A DNA stretch of 64,000 bases from Bacteroidota bacterium (GTDB lineage Bacteria > Bacteroidota > Ignavibacteria > SZUA-365), in the NCBI GenBank assembly GCA_023432805.1, contig JAEYUG010000073.1, positions 39,427-103,426 on the forward strand, in the 5' to 3' direction. Within the stretch, counting starts at the first letter, position 1, and every line of letters starts with the position of its first letter. The position numbers and the translations under genes were made by a program. The notes under the pieces were generated by a model. The model made no database searches and was not told the DNA's origin. It worked only from the letters and a program-made list of their open reading frames with translations. This document shows, one piece after another, positions 53,663 to 63,063 of this stretch.

Positions 53663-54796
53663 CTACTCGAAGTCACCGCTCGCATGCAGCCGAACCCCCG
53701 TCTCGGGAAAGTCCCTTCGTGACAGATCATTGAGGATGGAAACAGCCCGCCGCTTCCCGTCGCGCTGCGCACCCCCGCTGCCCGTCTGCAGCGATGCATG
53801 CACGCGTCCGCCGACGAAACGTCCATCGGAAGCCATGCGCGCCTCGAGCACGCAGGCGATGCCGCTGGGTCCGGAAAGATTGAACCGTGCCCATGTCGCG
53901 AAGTTCCCGAGTGAATAGGCGATGAGACGGTCCGAATATACCTCCATCGCGCGCAGCACGTGGGGACCATGACCCAGCACGAGATCCGCCCCCGCATCCA
54001 CCATCGCACGCGCAAACGCGCGCACATGCCCGCGGCGGTCTCCGAGAAACACTTCCATCGAATCGGGTGTGCCTGTCGCACGCGAGCCTTCCGCACCACC
54101 GTGGAACGAGACGAGGACGAGCGAACCATCGGCCGACAGATCCCGTACCAGTGCAGCGGCTTCATCGATTCGAAGCAGATTGTGCGAGTCGTCGTCGTAT
54201 GAAAACGCGATCAATGCGATGCGGTGTCCCTTCCGCTCCAGCCGCGCCACCGTGCCCGGGGGACCCGACCATGCAATGCCTGCGCTGTCGAGCACGCGGA
54301 TCGTGCTGGACCGTCCCGCTGCTCCGAAATCCAGCGCATGATTGTTCGCCAGACTCAGCACATCGAATCCTGCTTCCGTCAAGGCGGCCACGAAGCGCGT
54401 CGGTGTGCGGAACACGTAGCAGTTGCGCGATGTGTCGGAACACTTGTTGGTGCGGCCTCCGTCGATGAGCGGTCCCTCGAGATTTCCGAACGCGATGTCG
54501 GCGCTGCGCAGAAGATCCGCGAAGGGCGCGAGCAGGGCTGTGCCGTGTCCGGAAGGCAACTGCGGCAGGCTGTCGGGGTAGGTGGTGCCGAGCATGATGT
54601 CGCCGACGGCCATGATCGTGACATGGTCCGCATCCTCTGCTTGCACGCGCATCGAGTCGTCAGATCCGTTCAGTGGTGCATGCGTCCCGATCTGCTTCCC
54701 CACGGTGGCCTGGACGACGTAGATCAGCGCGATGATGCCGACGACGGGCACGAGGGCATGTGCAACCCTGCGGCGGTGGACATGCGGCGCATCCAT
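53663..54796 (-). CDS. CapA/PgsA-like metallophosphatase-fold protein (377 aa)
   Basis: Start ATG 54796 has GAGG upstream. An N-terminal membrane helix (ALVPVVGIIALIYVVQA) is followed by the CapA (PGA_cap) fold: VGDIMLGTTYPD, FGNLEGPL, LSLANNHALDFG, VSFHGGAEG, VLGHGPHVLRAMEVY and IAYSLGNF, the ordered motifs of calcineurin-like phosphoesterases. CapA takes part in poly-gamma-glutamate export in Bacillus; many homologues have other, unknown roles. It is the last gene of the MFS/M28/CapA operon, 13 bases behind M28. Confidence 0.87.
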   Translation of the reverse strand: MDAPHVHRRRVAHALVPVVGIIALIYVVQATVGKQIGTHAPLNGSDDSMRVQAEDADHVTIMAVGDIMLGTTYPDSLPQLPSGHGTALLAPFADLLRSADIAFGNLEGPLIDGGRTNKCSDTSRNCYVFRTPTRFVAALTEAGFDVLSLANNHALDFGAAGRSSTIRVLDSAGIAWSGPPGTVARLERKGHRIALIAFSYDDDSHNLLRIDEAAALVRDLSADGSLVLVSFHGGAEGSRATGTPDSMEVFLGDRRGHVRAFARAMVDAGADLVLGHGPHVLRAMEVYSDRLIAYSLGNFATWARFNLSGPSGIACVLEARMASDGRFVGGRVHASLQTGSGGAQRDGKRRAVSILNDLSRRDFPETGVRLHASGDFE

Positions 54797-54809
54797 CCTC
54801 ACAGCTCTC

Positions 54810-56276
54810 CTATTCTGCGTCGAAGGGCCATTCGCCCTGCTTCTTGAGACGGACATCGAGCTTGGCGGCGCGCAGCATGTCGATGGTCTGGGCCTCGCTT
54901 CGGCGGCGGAGTGGCAACGTGGGGCGAGCGGCCATCTCGATGGTGAGGATCGACATGAGAGCGGCCGCTTCGCTCAGATGCTTGCGGTTGACTTTCTCGA
55001 AGGTGTCTCCGAAGTCGTGGTAGTACTTGGCGCCGTCGCCCTCGATTTCGGTCATGAGGTTGAAGGTCGGCACGCCGCCGAGCATGAAAGGCATGTGGTC
55101 GCTGTTTGTCCACGCGTGATTCGAGACGCCCCATTTGAGGTCGAATCCAGGAAGCTCCGCCGCGACCGCACGCAGGAAGGGGAGCACGTCGTCGTAGCCC
55201 ATTGCATTGATGCCGCGCACGCTGCCGGGCATGTCCATGTTCAGCATGGCGACGATCGGCTCGCCCTTGTGCGCCTCCCAGTAGCGGCGTGCGCCCCAGA
55301 GGCCGATCTCTTCGGCATTGAACCACACGCATTCGATCGTGCGTTCGTTCGCGGGTGCATGGCGCGCGAGCATTCGCGCCACATCGACGAGCACCGCGGT
55401 GCCAAGGCCATTGTCGGATCCGCCCTGGCCGACATCCCACGCGTCGCTGTGCGCGCCAATCACGATCTTTTCGGTCGTGCGTCCCGGCAGGGTGACGATG
55501 ATGTTGTCGATCTCGATCGGCTCGACGCGCGAACGCGTGTCGATGCGCATCGCCACCGGCGTGCCGCGCTCGGTCAGTCGGCGCAGCCAGGAGCCTTCCT
55601 CGAGCGTGATCGAGTAGGCGGGGATCGCGCTCGGGCGTCCCTCGAAGTTGGTCATGCCCACGAGCGTGCGTCCTCCGCCGCGCGTGTCGATGAAGAGAAT
55701 CGCGCGCGCACCCTGTCGTGCAGCGATCTCGATGGCCTCGTAGCGCAGCAGTTCCTCGCGACCTTTCGCGGCTTCCTGCGTCACGAGCACGACGCGACCC
55801 GCCGCGTTGACCCCGTTGTACTGATCCTCGTAGCCCTGCCTCACGTAGAGAAGGGAAGCGTCGAAGGAAGGCGTCGCATCGGTGTATCCAAGTGCCACCG
55901 CACGCAGTCTGCGCGTGAACGGAGCACGCACTTCGACTACGTCGTCCCCTCTGCGGAAGCCGGGGATGGCGTGCCGCTCGCGGCGCGGCGTCAGTCCCAG
56001 CGCGCGGAGTTCCTCTTCAAGGATGCGCAGCGCCTGCTCGTTGGCCGGCGTTCCCGCCAGGCGTCCCCCTGCTTCATCGCACATGCGGCCTAGGACGTCG
56101 TACCCGCGCGCTTCGGTGAATGCCGATCCGATGATCGTGTTCCATCGCGCAAGATCGAAGGTCCACGTGCTGTCGCCGGCAGGGAGGCTTCCGCCGGAAG
56201 TGCCGCGCTGCGCCGATGCGGGAAGTGCGAGCGCGAGCGACAGAAGAAAAAGGGATCCGATATTCCTGTGAATCAT
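54810..56276 (-). CDS. secreted M28-family zinc metallopeptidase with PA domain (488 aa)
   Basis: AAAGGA six bases before ATG 56274-56276. A signal peptide ends LALPASAQ. A PA domain insert (about 135-265, GRVVLVTQEAAKGREELL, ILFIDTRGGG) precedes the M28 core with zinc ligands and catalytic residues in AHSDAWD, GGSDNGLGTAV, NAEEIGLWGAR, NMDMPG and TNSDHMPF. It is an aminopeptidase or carboxypeptidase of the periplasm or exterior. It lies 26 bases behind the MFS gene, suggesting peptide hydrolysis and uptake in one unit. Confidence 0.9.
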   Translation of the reverse strand: MIHRNIGSLFLLSLALALPASAQRGTSGGSLPAGDSTWTFDLARWNTIIGSAFTEARGYDVLGRMCDEAGGRLAGTPANEQALRILEEELRALGLTPRRERHAIPGFRRGDDVVEVRAPFTRRLRAVALGYTDATPSFDASLLYVRQGYEDQYNGVNAAGRVVLVTQEAAKGREELLRYEAIEIAARQGARAILFIDTRGGGRTLVGMTNFEGRPSAIPAYSITLEEGSWLRRLTERGTPVAMRIDTRSRVEPIEIDNIIVTLPGRTTEKIVIGAHSDAWDVGQGGSDNGLGTAVLVDVARMLARHAPANERTIECVWFNAEEIGLWGARRYWEAHKGEPIVAMLNMDMPGSVRGINAMGYDDVLPFLRAVAAELPGFDLKWGVSNHAWTNSDHMPFMLGGVPTFNLMTEIEGDGAKYYHDFGDTFEKVNRKHLSEAAALMSILTIEMAARPTLPLRRRSEAQTIDMLRAAKLDVRLKKQGEWPFDAE

Positions 56277-56302
56277 GATGCATCCTTTCTGCGGATGGGG
56301 GG

Positions 56303-57706
56303 TCACGTCTGTGCGGCGGGTCGGTGTTCGAGGCGAGCGCCCATCCAGCGGTGGGCGGCAACGAGGGCGAGCGGACTCGCCATCGCGATCGCACCGTGGA
56401 TGAGCCAGAGCATCTGGGGATCCTGGGGCCCCTGTTCGGGCACGTACTGCATGAGCATGGTCCCCGAGTAGACGCCCGTCAGCATCTTGGTCAGGAACCA
56501 CGGGAGCTGGGCGATGCCCATGTACTCGCCGGTGCGTCCCTCTGGCGCGAGCTCGGCCGCGAGCTGCAGGAAGCGCGGCTGCCACATCGCCTCGCCAATC
56601 GACATGAGCACGATGTAGGTGAACAGTAGCGTCACGCTGGTGTCGAGTGCGAGCAGGAAGGTCGGTGCGGCCATCACCGTCGTGCCGATGACCATCATGC
56701 GGTACACGTTCGCGCGCTCGGTCATCGCGGCGATGATCGGCGAGAGGATGAAGATGAGCAGGGGATTGAGGTTGACGAAGAACTCCATGTTGTCGCTCAC
56801 CCAGGCGGGATAGCTGCGCAGCACGTAGGCGGGCAGCGTCAGCCACTGGTGTGCGAACAGGGTCTGCACGGGGATGAGCACGAAGATGAAGAACGTGAAG
56901 CGGATGTCGCGCAGAGGATGGGTACGCAACCAGCGCATGAGGTTGAAGGGTTCCTTCGTCGCGGGCGGGTTGGGGGAAGCCTCCACGGCCGCCTCGCCGG
57001 TTGACGCCGCCGCTGCATCAGTCGCCGCCGCCGCGTCGCGTGCGGCCTGCATGGCACGGCGTGTCATGAACACGAAGACGAGGACGACGCCGACCGCGGT
57101 GAGCACGGTGTAGACCCAGTAAATGCCGCTGATGCCGAAGGCGCCGCGCACGGGGGGAGAGATGATGCCCGCGAGAAAGGCGCCGAGTTTGTTCAGCGCA
57201 TAGAGCATCGCGTAGCCCATCGCAGCCGCGCTGCCGCGCGTGAACAGGCGCACCGCCGCGTAGGAGGCGGGCTGGTACATTCCGTAGCCGAGCACGACGA
57301 TGAGCAGACCGGCAAGGGCCGTGAAGAACACGCCGCTGCCCATGCCCGTGCCGCCGGCGAGATCCGCACCCGAGAGCAGGATGCGGCCGGCGACCATGAG
57401 CGCGAGCGAGATCGCGAGGGCGCGCTTGACGCCCCAGCTGTCGGCCAGCCCGCCAAGGAAGAACATCGTGAAGGTGATGCCACCGGTGAAGACGCCGACG
57501 ATCCATCCTGCCTGGGCGTCGTCGAGACCGACGTTCTCGGTGAAGAAGACCGTCAGGAGGGTGAGGACACCGAAGTAGCAGAGTCCCTCGAGGAGGTAGG
57601 TGATGTTGACTCCCCAGAGCGCCTGCGGTGCCCGCAGCATGTGTACGAAGGGATCGATGATTTCGCGCAGGGGAGATCTGCGCGCGGTGCCGCTGTCAGT
57701 GGTCAT
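56303..57706 (-). CDS. MFS transporter (467 aa)
   Basis: Twelve hydrophobic segments with an Ala-rich charged loop between halves (residues 225-255). Family signs include GGLADSWGVKRALAISLALMVAGRIL (motif A) and GMYQPASYAAVRLFT, which resembles peptide/POT-like permeases. Next gene in the operon is an M28 peptidase, so di- or oligopeptides or amino acids are plausible substrates. ATG 57704-57706 is chosen. Confidence 0.85.
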   Translation of the reverse strand: MTTDSGTARRSPLREIIDPFVHMLRAPQALWGVNITYLLEGLCYFGVLTLLTVFFTENVGLDDAQAGWIVGVFTGGITFTMFFLGGLADSWGVKRALAISLALMVAGRILLSGADLAGGTGMGSGVFFTALAGLLIVVLGYGMYQPASYAAVRLFTRGSAAAMGYAMLYALNKLGAFLAGIISPPVRGAFGISGIYWVYTVLTAVGVVLVFVFMTRRAMQAARDAAAATDAAAASTGEAAVEASPNPPATKEPFNLMRWLRTHPLRDIRFTFFIFVLIPVQTLFAHQWLTLPAYVLRSYPAWVSDNMEFFVNLNPLLIFILSPIIAAMTERANVYRMMVIGTTVMAAPTFLLALDTSVTLLFTYIVLMSIGEAMWQPRFLQLAAELAPEGRTGEYMGIAQLPWFLTKMLTGVYSGTMLMQYVPEQGPQDPQMLWLIHGAIAMASPLALVAAHRWMGARLEHRPAAQT

Positions 57707-57732
57707 GTCGTGTGATCTTTGCACATCCTCCA

Positions 57733-57738
57733 AATATA
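57733..57738 (-). promoter_or_regulatory. TATATT -10-like element before the MFS operon
   Basis: The minus strand reads TATATTTGGAGG 27 bases before the MFS start, matching the Bacteroidota TAnnTTTG element exactly. Confidence 0.45.
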
Positions 57739-57750
57739 CGACAACTCGAA

Positions 57751-57778
57751 AGGAGGGTGGACGTCCTCGTCCACTCTT
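57751..57778 (-). terminator. hairpin repeat copy 4, with compensatory stem changes
   Basis: GTGGACG and CGTCCAC (57757-57774) pair around TCCT. Compared with ACGGACG/CGTCCGT in the other copies, two pairs changed on both sides, so pairing is kept. It lies about 55 bases past the DUF5916 gene stop and 44 bases before the MFS start, so it can insulate the two genes. Confidence 0.55.
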
Positions 57779-57829
57779 GACGGATGCTCGGGATGTGCAG
57801 GGTGGATGGAGACGTCTACCGACCTCTCT

Positions 57830-60544
57830 CTACGCCGGAAGCCACCAGCTGATCTTCAACGCGAGCACGTTTCCGGCAACTGGTCGCAATGCATCGAAGA
57901 CATCGCCGGGCGACACGATGCCCGATGCCGCCTCCGATGCCGAACGATCCTGCTGCCAGACAAGAAACAGCGTGCTGCCCCGCCGCCATTCCCACCGCAG
58001 CACCACGTTGCTGCGGAACGACACGAACAGAAAATCCTGCGCGGGAATGCGGACAAGGTCTGCTCCATCCCGTGCGATCCACGAACCGGCGGCAGCAGTC
58101 CCCGTCAGCGTCGTGCCATCCTCCCCATACATGCGCAACGCCGACGACCGCGCCGCACGCAACTCGCCCGGGGCGCTCCAGCGTCCACCTGCGAGGAAAG
58201 GCTCCGCATAGAAGTCGAGCGAGAGATCCGGTGTGAAGGTGTAGTTCATGCGCAATCGCGCACTGAACGTGCTGCGCTCGAGCGCGGCGAACACGCTGCG
58301 CAGTCCTCCCGTGGCTGCAGATCCTTGCTGCTGCGTTGTCACATACTGCCGCGTGGTATACGACCGCGACCAGGCCGGATCAATCGAGGCTTCCCATCGG
58401 TCGCTCAGGCGAAGAGACACGGACGCGCCCCATGTGTGCGCCCATCCTCCGAGCGCATCCCGCGAACCCGACACGCGCGCGCTCATGCGGGTGTTTGCTG
58501 CGTAGTCGCTCTGTGTCGACAGCTGTCCGTAGATGGAGGCGGGTCGCAGCATCAGCACGCCGCCGCGCGTAAGGTCGTCCGACAAATCCTCCGCCTCGCC
58601 GTACAGGTAGAGCGTCGTGCTCCAGAAGTTCTTCCACGTGCCGGTCAGCGTCAGGTCACCACCACGTGCCATGCGCAGCCCTTCGAAGTTCCACGCACTG
58701 TGACCCCAGACATTCACCTTCCATGCGTGGAACAAGTCACCCGGTTCAGTTTCGCGATACTCGAGCCATGCCCATGATTCGACGTCGTCTGCGGACTGCA
58801 AGCGTCCGGCATCGTTGATCTCGAAGCCTGGGGACTCTGCACTCGCTCCGATCCCACCGAGCCAGTGCGTGCCGGTCTGCCGTTCGAACGAGAGATTCGC
58901 AGTCCAGCCTGCGAGCGATGTGCGGGCATCGTCCACTCGCAGCGTGCGTCGATCGGGACGCTGATAGTAGCGCGCGCTGGATCGCTGCAGGCGCAGCATC
59001 GCCTCGCGACCGCCCTCGACGGCGCTGAAGCCGGCGAAGCCCCCCAGGACGTACTCGCCAGAGCGGAAGCGCAGGCTCCAGTCGGCTCCCCCCGCCACCG
59101 CGCGCGATGCAAGCCACATGACGGGTGTGTCGTGGTCCGGCATGTCGCGTTGCACGACGGTCAGCATCGCTCCCGCGGTCGACGCGTCGCGATCGAGTTC
59201 CTGCTGGGCGCGGACGATGCCGTACAAGGTCAGCGGCTCTACGAGCTCCTCGTGCTGACGCCCCGCGTTCCCACCGATGAACGTTGCATACTCCGGAGCT
59301 GTCAGGGCGGCGAGCGCACCGATCGACGTCCCCTGCGCCAGTCGTCCTGTCACCTTCGTCGCACCGAGGATGGTGGTCGAGGTCGGCGAGTCAACTAGAT
59401 CTCCCGACAGTGTGCCCCGGGGCGCGGCACCGATGCGGCGACTGTAGAAGTAGGTTGGGCCGTTGCCTATCAGCAGCTGCGCGCCCTCGACGAAGAAAGG
59501 TCGCCGCTCGCTGAACACGGTTTCGTACGCGGTCAGATTCACCTCGGCGGGATCCGCCTCGACCTGCCCGAAATCAGGATTGATCGTCGCGTCCAGCGTG
59601 AGGTTGGGCCCGAGACCCATCTTGGCGTCGACGCCCGCCCGTCCGGCGAACTCCGTGCGCGTGCGGAAGGGATCGTCCGACGCGATGCGCGGATCAATGC
59701 GCGCCTCGCCCGCCACATACGGTGTGATCTCGATGCGTGGCGATGGTGCGATGCCCGCGATGCCCGTAAGTGTGCCCATACGCGACGACCAGCCGGTCTC
59801 GGTCTTCGGCACGAGCACCCAATAGCGATCTTCGTTCAGCGACGGAACGTAGTGGTTGATGTTGAGTCCCCACACCAGCACCTCCCCCGCGCTGAACCGC
59901 AATTGGGAGAAGGGGATCCGAAACTCTGCAGCCCAGCCCTCCTCGTCGCGCGTGGTGCGCACCTCCCAGACGGGATCGAACGAGTAGTCGCGCGCAAACT
60001 CCGAATTGTCGGGGTGGTAGTAGTCGGTGCGCACGCCGTCGGCGGTCACCGCGAACGTGAATGCCGTGCGTGCATCGCGGTACGTATCGAGCGAGATGAT
60101 GATGCGTTCGGAGTTCCCCGGCGTATCGCGGCGTCCCATCGACGAGCGGAGTTCACGACCCGCAGCGCACGGCATCCATGCGCCGACGTAGAGCGCGTCG
60201 TCGTCGAAGCAGAAGCGGACGACGGTGGCTTCCGAGGGGTGTGCGCCTTCACGCGGCTCCTTCAGCACGAAGTCCCGTGCCGCATCCTCCCTCTTCCACA
60301 CCTCTTCGTCGAGCCTGCCGTCGAGCGCGATCTCCGCGCCCGTCGCAAGCCGCTCGGCATGTACGCTGCGCGAGGCAGCCGGTGCAGTCGCGCGTTCAGG
60401 ACGTGGCTGCGCGTCAGCAGCGCAGACAAGCAGGATGGCAAGGAGGATGGCGGCAGGGGGAAGGCGCCGGGCGTGTGCCGCACGCGGCGTGTCAGTCGTG
60501 CGGCGGTGCGGTGGAAGCGGGCTGTCGAGCGGAAGCTGCTGCAT
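57830..60544 (-). CDS. DUF5916 outer-membrane protein with CBM9-like N-terminal domain (904 aa)
   Basis: The ATG at 60542-60544 overlaps the kinase gene by 53 bases, and the leader (AAILLAILLVCAADAQ) supports it. Residues 55-230 are a CBM9/DOMON-like sugar-binding domain (ALDGRLDEEVWKREDAARDF, VVRFCFDDDALYVGAWM, ERIIISLDTYRDARTAF). The DUF5916 barrel region follows (INPDFGQVEADPAEVNLTAYETVFSERRPFFVEGAQL), ending with NVLALKISWWLPA. It is probably an outer-membrane protein for binding or uptake of polymers; function is unproven in the family. Confidence 0.87.
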   Translation of the reverse strand: MQQLPLDSPLPPHRRTTDTPRAAHARRLPPAAILLAILLVCAADAQPRPERATAPAASRSVHAERLATGAEIALDGRLDEEVWKREDAARDFVLKEPREGAHPSEATVVRFCFDDDALYVGAWMPCAAGRELRSSMGRRDTPGNSERIIISLDTYRDARTAFTFAVTADGVRTDYYHPDNSEFARDYSFDPVWEVRTTRDEEGWAAEFRIPFSQLRFSAGEVLVWGLNINHYVPSLNEDRYWVLVPKTETGWSSRMGTLTGIAGIAPSPRIEITPYVAGEARIDPRIASDDPFRTRTEFAGRAGVDAKMGLGPNLTLDATINPDFGQVEADPAEVNLTAYETVFSERRPFFVEGAQLLIGNGPTYFYSRRIGAAPRGTLSGDLVDSPTSTTILGATKVTGRLAQGTSIGALAALTAPEYATFIGGNAGRQHEELVEPLTLYGIVRAQQELDRDASTAGAMLTVVQRDMPDHDTPVMWLASRAVAGGADWSLRFRSGEYVLGGFAGFSAVEGGREAMLRLQRSSARYYQRPDRRTLRVDDARTSLAGWTANLSFERQTGTHWLGGIGASAESPGFEINDAGRLQSADDVESWAWLEYRETEPGDLFHAWKVNVWGHSAWNFEGLRMARGGDLTLTGTWKNFWSTTLYLYGEAEDLSDDLTRGGVLMLRPASIYGQLSTQSDYAANTRMSARVSGSRDALGGWAHTWGASVSLRLSDRWEASIDPAWSRSYTTRQYVTTQQQGSAATGGLRSVFAALERSTFSARLRMNYTFTPDLSLDFYAEPFLAGGRWSAPGELRAARSSALRMYGEDGTTLTGTAAAGSWIARDGADLVRIPAQDFLFVSFRSNVVLRWEWRRGSTLFLVWQQDRSASEAASGIVSPGDVFDALRPVAGNVLALKISWWLPA

Positions 60545-62354
60545 GGGATGACGTGGGAGGTGCTGCGCTGTCGGGGAGCGTGAATGTGAATGTGGCACCG
60601 ACGTCGGGTGTGCCGTGGGCCTCGATCCGGCCGCCGTGTCGCGTGACGATGCGGTGCACGATCGCGAGGCCGACACCCGTACCATCGAACACTTCCGCAC
60701 TGTGAAGGCGCTGGAAGACGCCGAAGAGTTTGTCGATATGACGCATGTCGAATCCCGCACCGTTGTCGCTGATCGTGTATGTCGACATGGAGTCTGCCGA
60801 TGTGCCGGATATATCAATCCGTGCAATATCGCGATGTGCTGTGAATTTGATCGCATTCTGCAGCAGGTTCGTCCACACCATTCTCAGGAGGGCGTGATCG
60901 CCCCATGCTGGGGGCAGGACGCTCATGCGCAGGTCGACGCGCGAGGGTGGAACTCCACCGAGCAGTTCGTTCGCTACATCGGCGACGAGTTCCTGCATGT
61001 CGACGTGTGCGGGACGAAGCGTTGTGCGACCCACGCGGGAGAACCCGAGCAGATCCTCGATCAGTGTGCCCATACGGTGCGTGTTCGTGCGGATGATGTC
61101 GAGGTAGCGCAAACTCTCGGAGGGAAGCGTGTCGTGGAAGTCTTCGTCAATGATGCGTGCGAATCCGTCGATCGCCCGTAGCGGTGCCCGCAGATCGTGC
61201 GAGACCGTGTAGCTGAACGCCTCGAGTTCGCGGTTGCTCTCCTCCAGCTGGGCGGTGCGCTCGCGCACGCGCTGTTCGAGCTCGGCGTTGAGGCGACGAA
61301 TCTCCTCGCGTTCATGCGCGCGCATGCGCTCCTCGCGCCGCCGTACGAGCAGCAGCATCACGACCGCGGCGAGCACGAGCACGAGCAGCACGATGATCAC
61401 CGTCACCCATGCGAAATACTCGAGCAGGGGATACATCTCGTCGATGTCAGTCTTACAGAGCATGAACCAGGGGGAATCGGGAACACGGATCACGACCAGT
61501 TGCACGGTGACACCGCGATAATCTGGGACGCTGCCGAGCGAGATCGCCTCACCCGGCGGGCCGCGGAACAGGGCGGGATCCATGATGTGTCGCGTGGCCG
61601 TGAGTGGCTGCTCGTGGCTGGAGTGGCGCGGCGAGAGCCAGCGCAGGCTGTCTCCCTCGCGGCGCATGAGCAGGGTTTCACTTGTCGTGCTTGGCACAGG
61701 CCAGCGTCCCAGCGCGGGATACAGGGCGGCATGGGGATTCATGCGGAACACCACGACTGCGGCGGGGCGGCCATGGTGGTCACGCAGGGGAGCGATGACC
61801 GAGAGCGAGAGCGAATCGCGAGCATCACGTTCGAAGTCCGTGAACACGATGGAGTCCGACACGAACGCACGCGGTGCATGCAGTCGCAGCCATGCGCTGT
61901 CGACGGCCGTGCGCGAGGGCAGTCCGATCACAGGTGTGCCGGTCGCATCGCATACGACGATCGCATCGTAGTTCTGGTTGGTGAACATGCCCTCGAGCCA
62001 GGAATGCACGTGACCGTGCTGCATCCGTGCGGCAGTGGTGGCTTCCCCCCTATCGTGCGCAGTGGGACGTGATGTGGCACGGTCGACGTACGCGACGACA
62101 TCCTCTCTGAGCGCGGCATTGCGCCGCACGAATCCGGCATCCGACAATCGTTCCCTGCGCCAACTCGTAATCTGCTCGAGTTTCAGCCGCGCGATCGAGG
62201 TGAGCTTGTACATCCGTTCGTCGACGTGCAGATCGCGATGCCGGGCGTAGTAGACATACCCGGCGAGGCCGAGCACAAGCGCCATCGTGATCAGCACCCC
62301 AGGAAGGATAGAGGGATGCGACGTTGACGAATTGGAGGCAGGGGACGACGGCAT
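60492..62354 (-). CDS. membrane-bound sensor histidine kinase, orphan (620 aa)
   Basis: ATG 62354 leaves a short tail before the first membrane helix (GVLITMALVLGLAGYVYY); an upstream ATG at 62444 is possible. A periplasmic sensor domain of about 260 residues (PAS/dCache-like; FVSDSIVFTDFERDARDSLSLSVIAP) ends with a second helix near 310. A coiled linker leads to the H box VSHDLRAPLRAIDGFARI with His386, N box NLLQNAIKF, and G boxes DNGAGFD and GTGVGLAIV. The H box type resembles bacteriophytochrome-like kinases. No response regulator is visible; its target is unknown. It overlaps the DUF5916 gene by 53 bases and is likely co-transcribed. Confidence 0.88.
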   Translation of the reverse strand: MPSSPASNSSTSHPSILPGVLITMALVLGLAGYVYYARHRDLHVDERMYKLTSIARLKLEQITSWRRERLSDAGFVRRNAALREDVVAYVDRATSRPTAHDRGEATTAARMQHGHVHSWLEGMFTNQNYDAIVVCDATGTPVIGLPSRTAVDSAWLRLHAPRAFVSDSIVFTDFERDARDSLSLSVIAPLRDHHGRPAAVVVFRMNPHAALYPALGRWPVPSTTSETLLMRREGDSLRWLSPRHSSHEQPLTATRHIMDPALFRGPPGEAISLGSVPDYRGVTVQLVVIRVPDSPWFMLCKTDIDEMYPLLEYFAWVTVIIVLLVLVLAAVVMLLLVRRREERMRAHEREEIRRLNAELEQRVRERTAQLEESNRELEAFSYTVSHDLRAPLRAIDGFARIIDEDFHDTLPSESLRYLDIIRTNTHRMGTLIEDLLGFSRVGRTTLRPAHVDMQELVADVANELLGGVPPSRVDLRMSVLPPAWGDHALLRMVWTNLLQNAIKFTAHRDIARIDISGTSADSMSTYTISDNGAGFDMRHIDKLFGVFQRLHSAEVFDGTGVGLAIVHRIVTRHGGRIEAHGTPDVGATFTFTLPDSAAPPTSSHAAASARQPASTAPPHD

Positions 62355-62490
62355 CGGGTTCGCGGGCAGTGCGACGAAGCGGATGTGGCGCGCAGTGCGC
62401 AGTGTGTGGATTGGATCGGGGAAAGTACCGATCACTCCATCCATCCGCAAGGGGCGTGCTGAGTGCCTTTCACCACCGGGGGAAGCGTCG

Positions 62491-62496
62491 TATATT
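62491..62496 (+). promoter_or_regulatory. TATATT -10 of the tmRNA gene
   Basis: Thirteen bases before the mature tmRNA 5' end, as expected for a short leader removed by RNase P. Confidence 0.5.
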
Positions 62497-62508
62497 GTCT
62501 TGTTCCCC

Positions 62509-62863
62509 GGGGATGTAATGGTTTCGACGGGGGGCAAGGTTGATGAAACTGCGTACCGTGCAGGCTGCGAGCACGAAAATCCTGCGGCACGGCATTACCT
62601 GCCAACTACGATTACGCACTGGCCGCCTAAGGGCGACCACGTCCGCCCGAGGCCTTCCTGTCGGCTGAGGAACCGGGCGTCGCTAAAGACAGGATAGGTT
62701 CCCGAGTGTTCGGGGAGGGAATCGAGATTATCTCCGAGCTGGCTTCATGACACGCCCTGTCTGCCGGGTACCCATGAAGCAAGATCTAAAAGACAGACTA
62801 CGTGCGTAGCATGTTTCACGGTCTTCTCTTCGGACGGGGGTTCGATTCCCCCCATCTCCACGA
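62509..62863 (+). ncRNA. ssrA: transfer-messenger RNA (tmRNA)
   Basis: The 5' end GGGGATGTAATGGTTTCGACG and the 3' end GGGTTCGATTCCCCCCATCTCC form the tRNA-like part: GGGGAUG pairs with CAUCUCC, and the T-loop is TTCGATTCC. The discriminator A is at 62860; CCA is not encoded (CGA follows). The tag reading frame runs from the resume GCC 62601 to TAA 62628 and reads ANYDYALAA. It rescues stalled ribosomes and marks the nascent peptide for proteolysis. It is the one-piece form. Promoter and terminator are both visible, and a phage-type integrase lies 200 bp downstream. Confidence 0.97.
62841..62863 (+). other. putative attachment site in the ssrA 3' end
   Basis: The T-loop and acceptor segment (TTCGATTCC to CTCC) is a standard integration target of tyrosine recombinases. 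A recombinase gene lies directly downstream and points toward it. The matching second repeat would lie beyond the window. Confidence 0.45.
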
Positions 62864-62873
62864 ATCTCTTCAT

Positions 62874-62906
62874 ATGGCGAAAATCACACGGTTTTCGCCA
62901 TTTTTT
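62874..62906 (+). terminator. rho-independent terminator of ssrA
   Basis: atggcgaaaa (62874-62883) and ttttcgccat (62892-62901) pair and end in a run of T residues (62901-62906). Confidence 0.85.
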
Positions 62907-63015
62907 ATGCTCTGCAGACACTCAAAACGACCTGATTTCACTGCATCCATGTACTTTTTATGTACTTTATTCGTGGAACATTCGGTGCCAGGTCGTGGAA
63001 CGTCAGTCAAAAGTA

Positions 63016-63044
63016 CAAAAAAAAGCCACTCATTCTGAGTGGCT
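63016..63044 (-). terminator. rho-independent terminator of the integrase gene
   Basis: On the minus strand agccactca and tgagtggct pair around gaa and are followed by eight T residues. It lies 20 bases beyond the integrase stop. Confidence 0.85.
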
Positions 63045-63063
63045 TCAATGCACTGCGCATGGA

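Noticed and set aside
54732..56093. 453-aa open frame on the plus strand
   Set aside because: Antisense of CapA and M28 genes, both with complete motifs.
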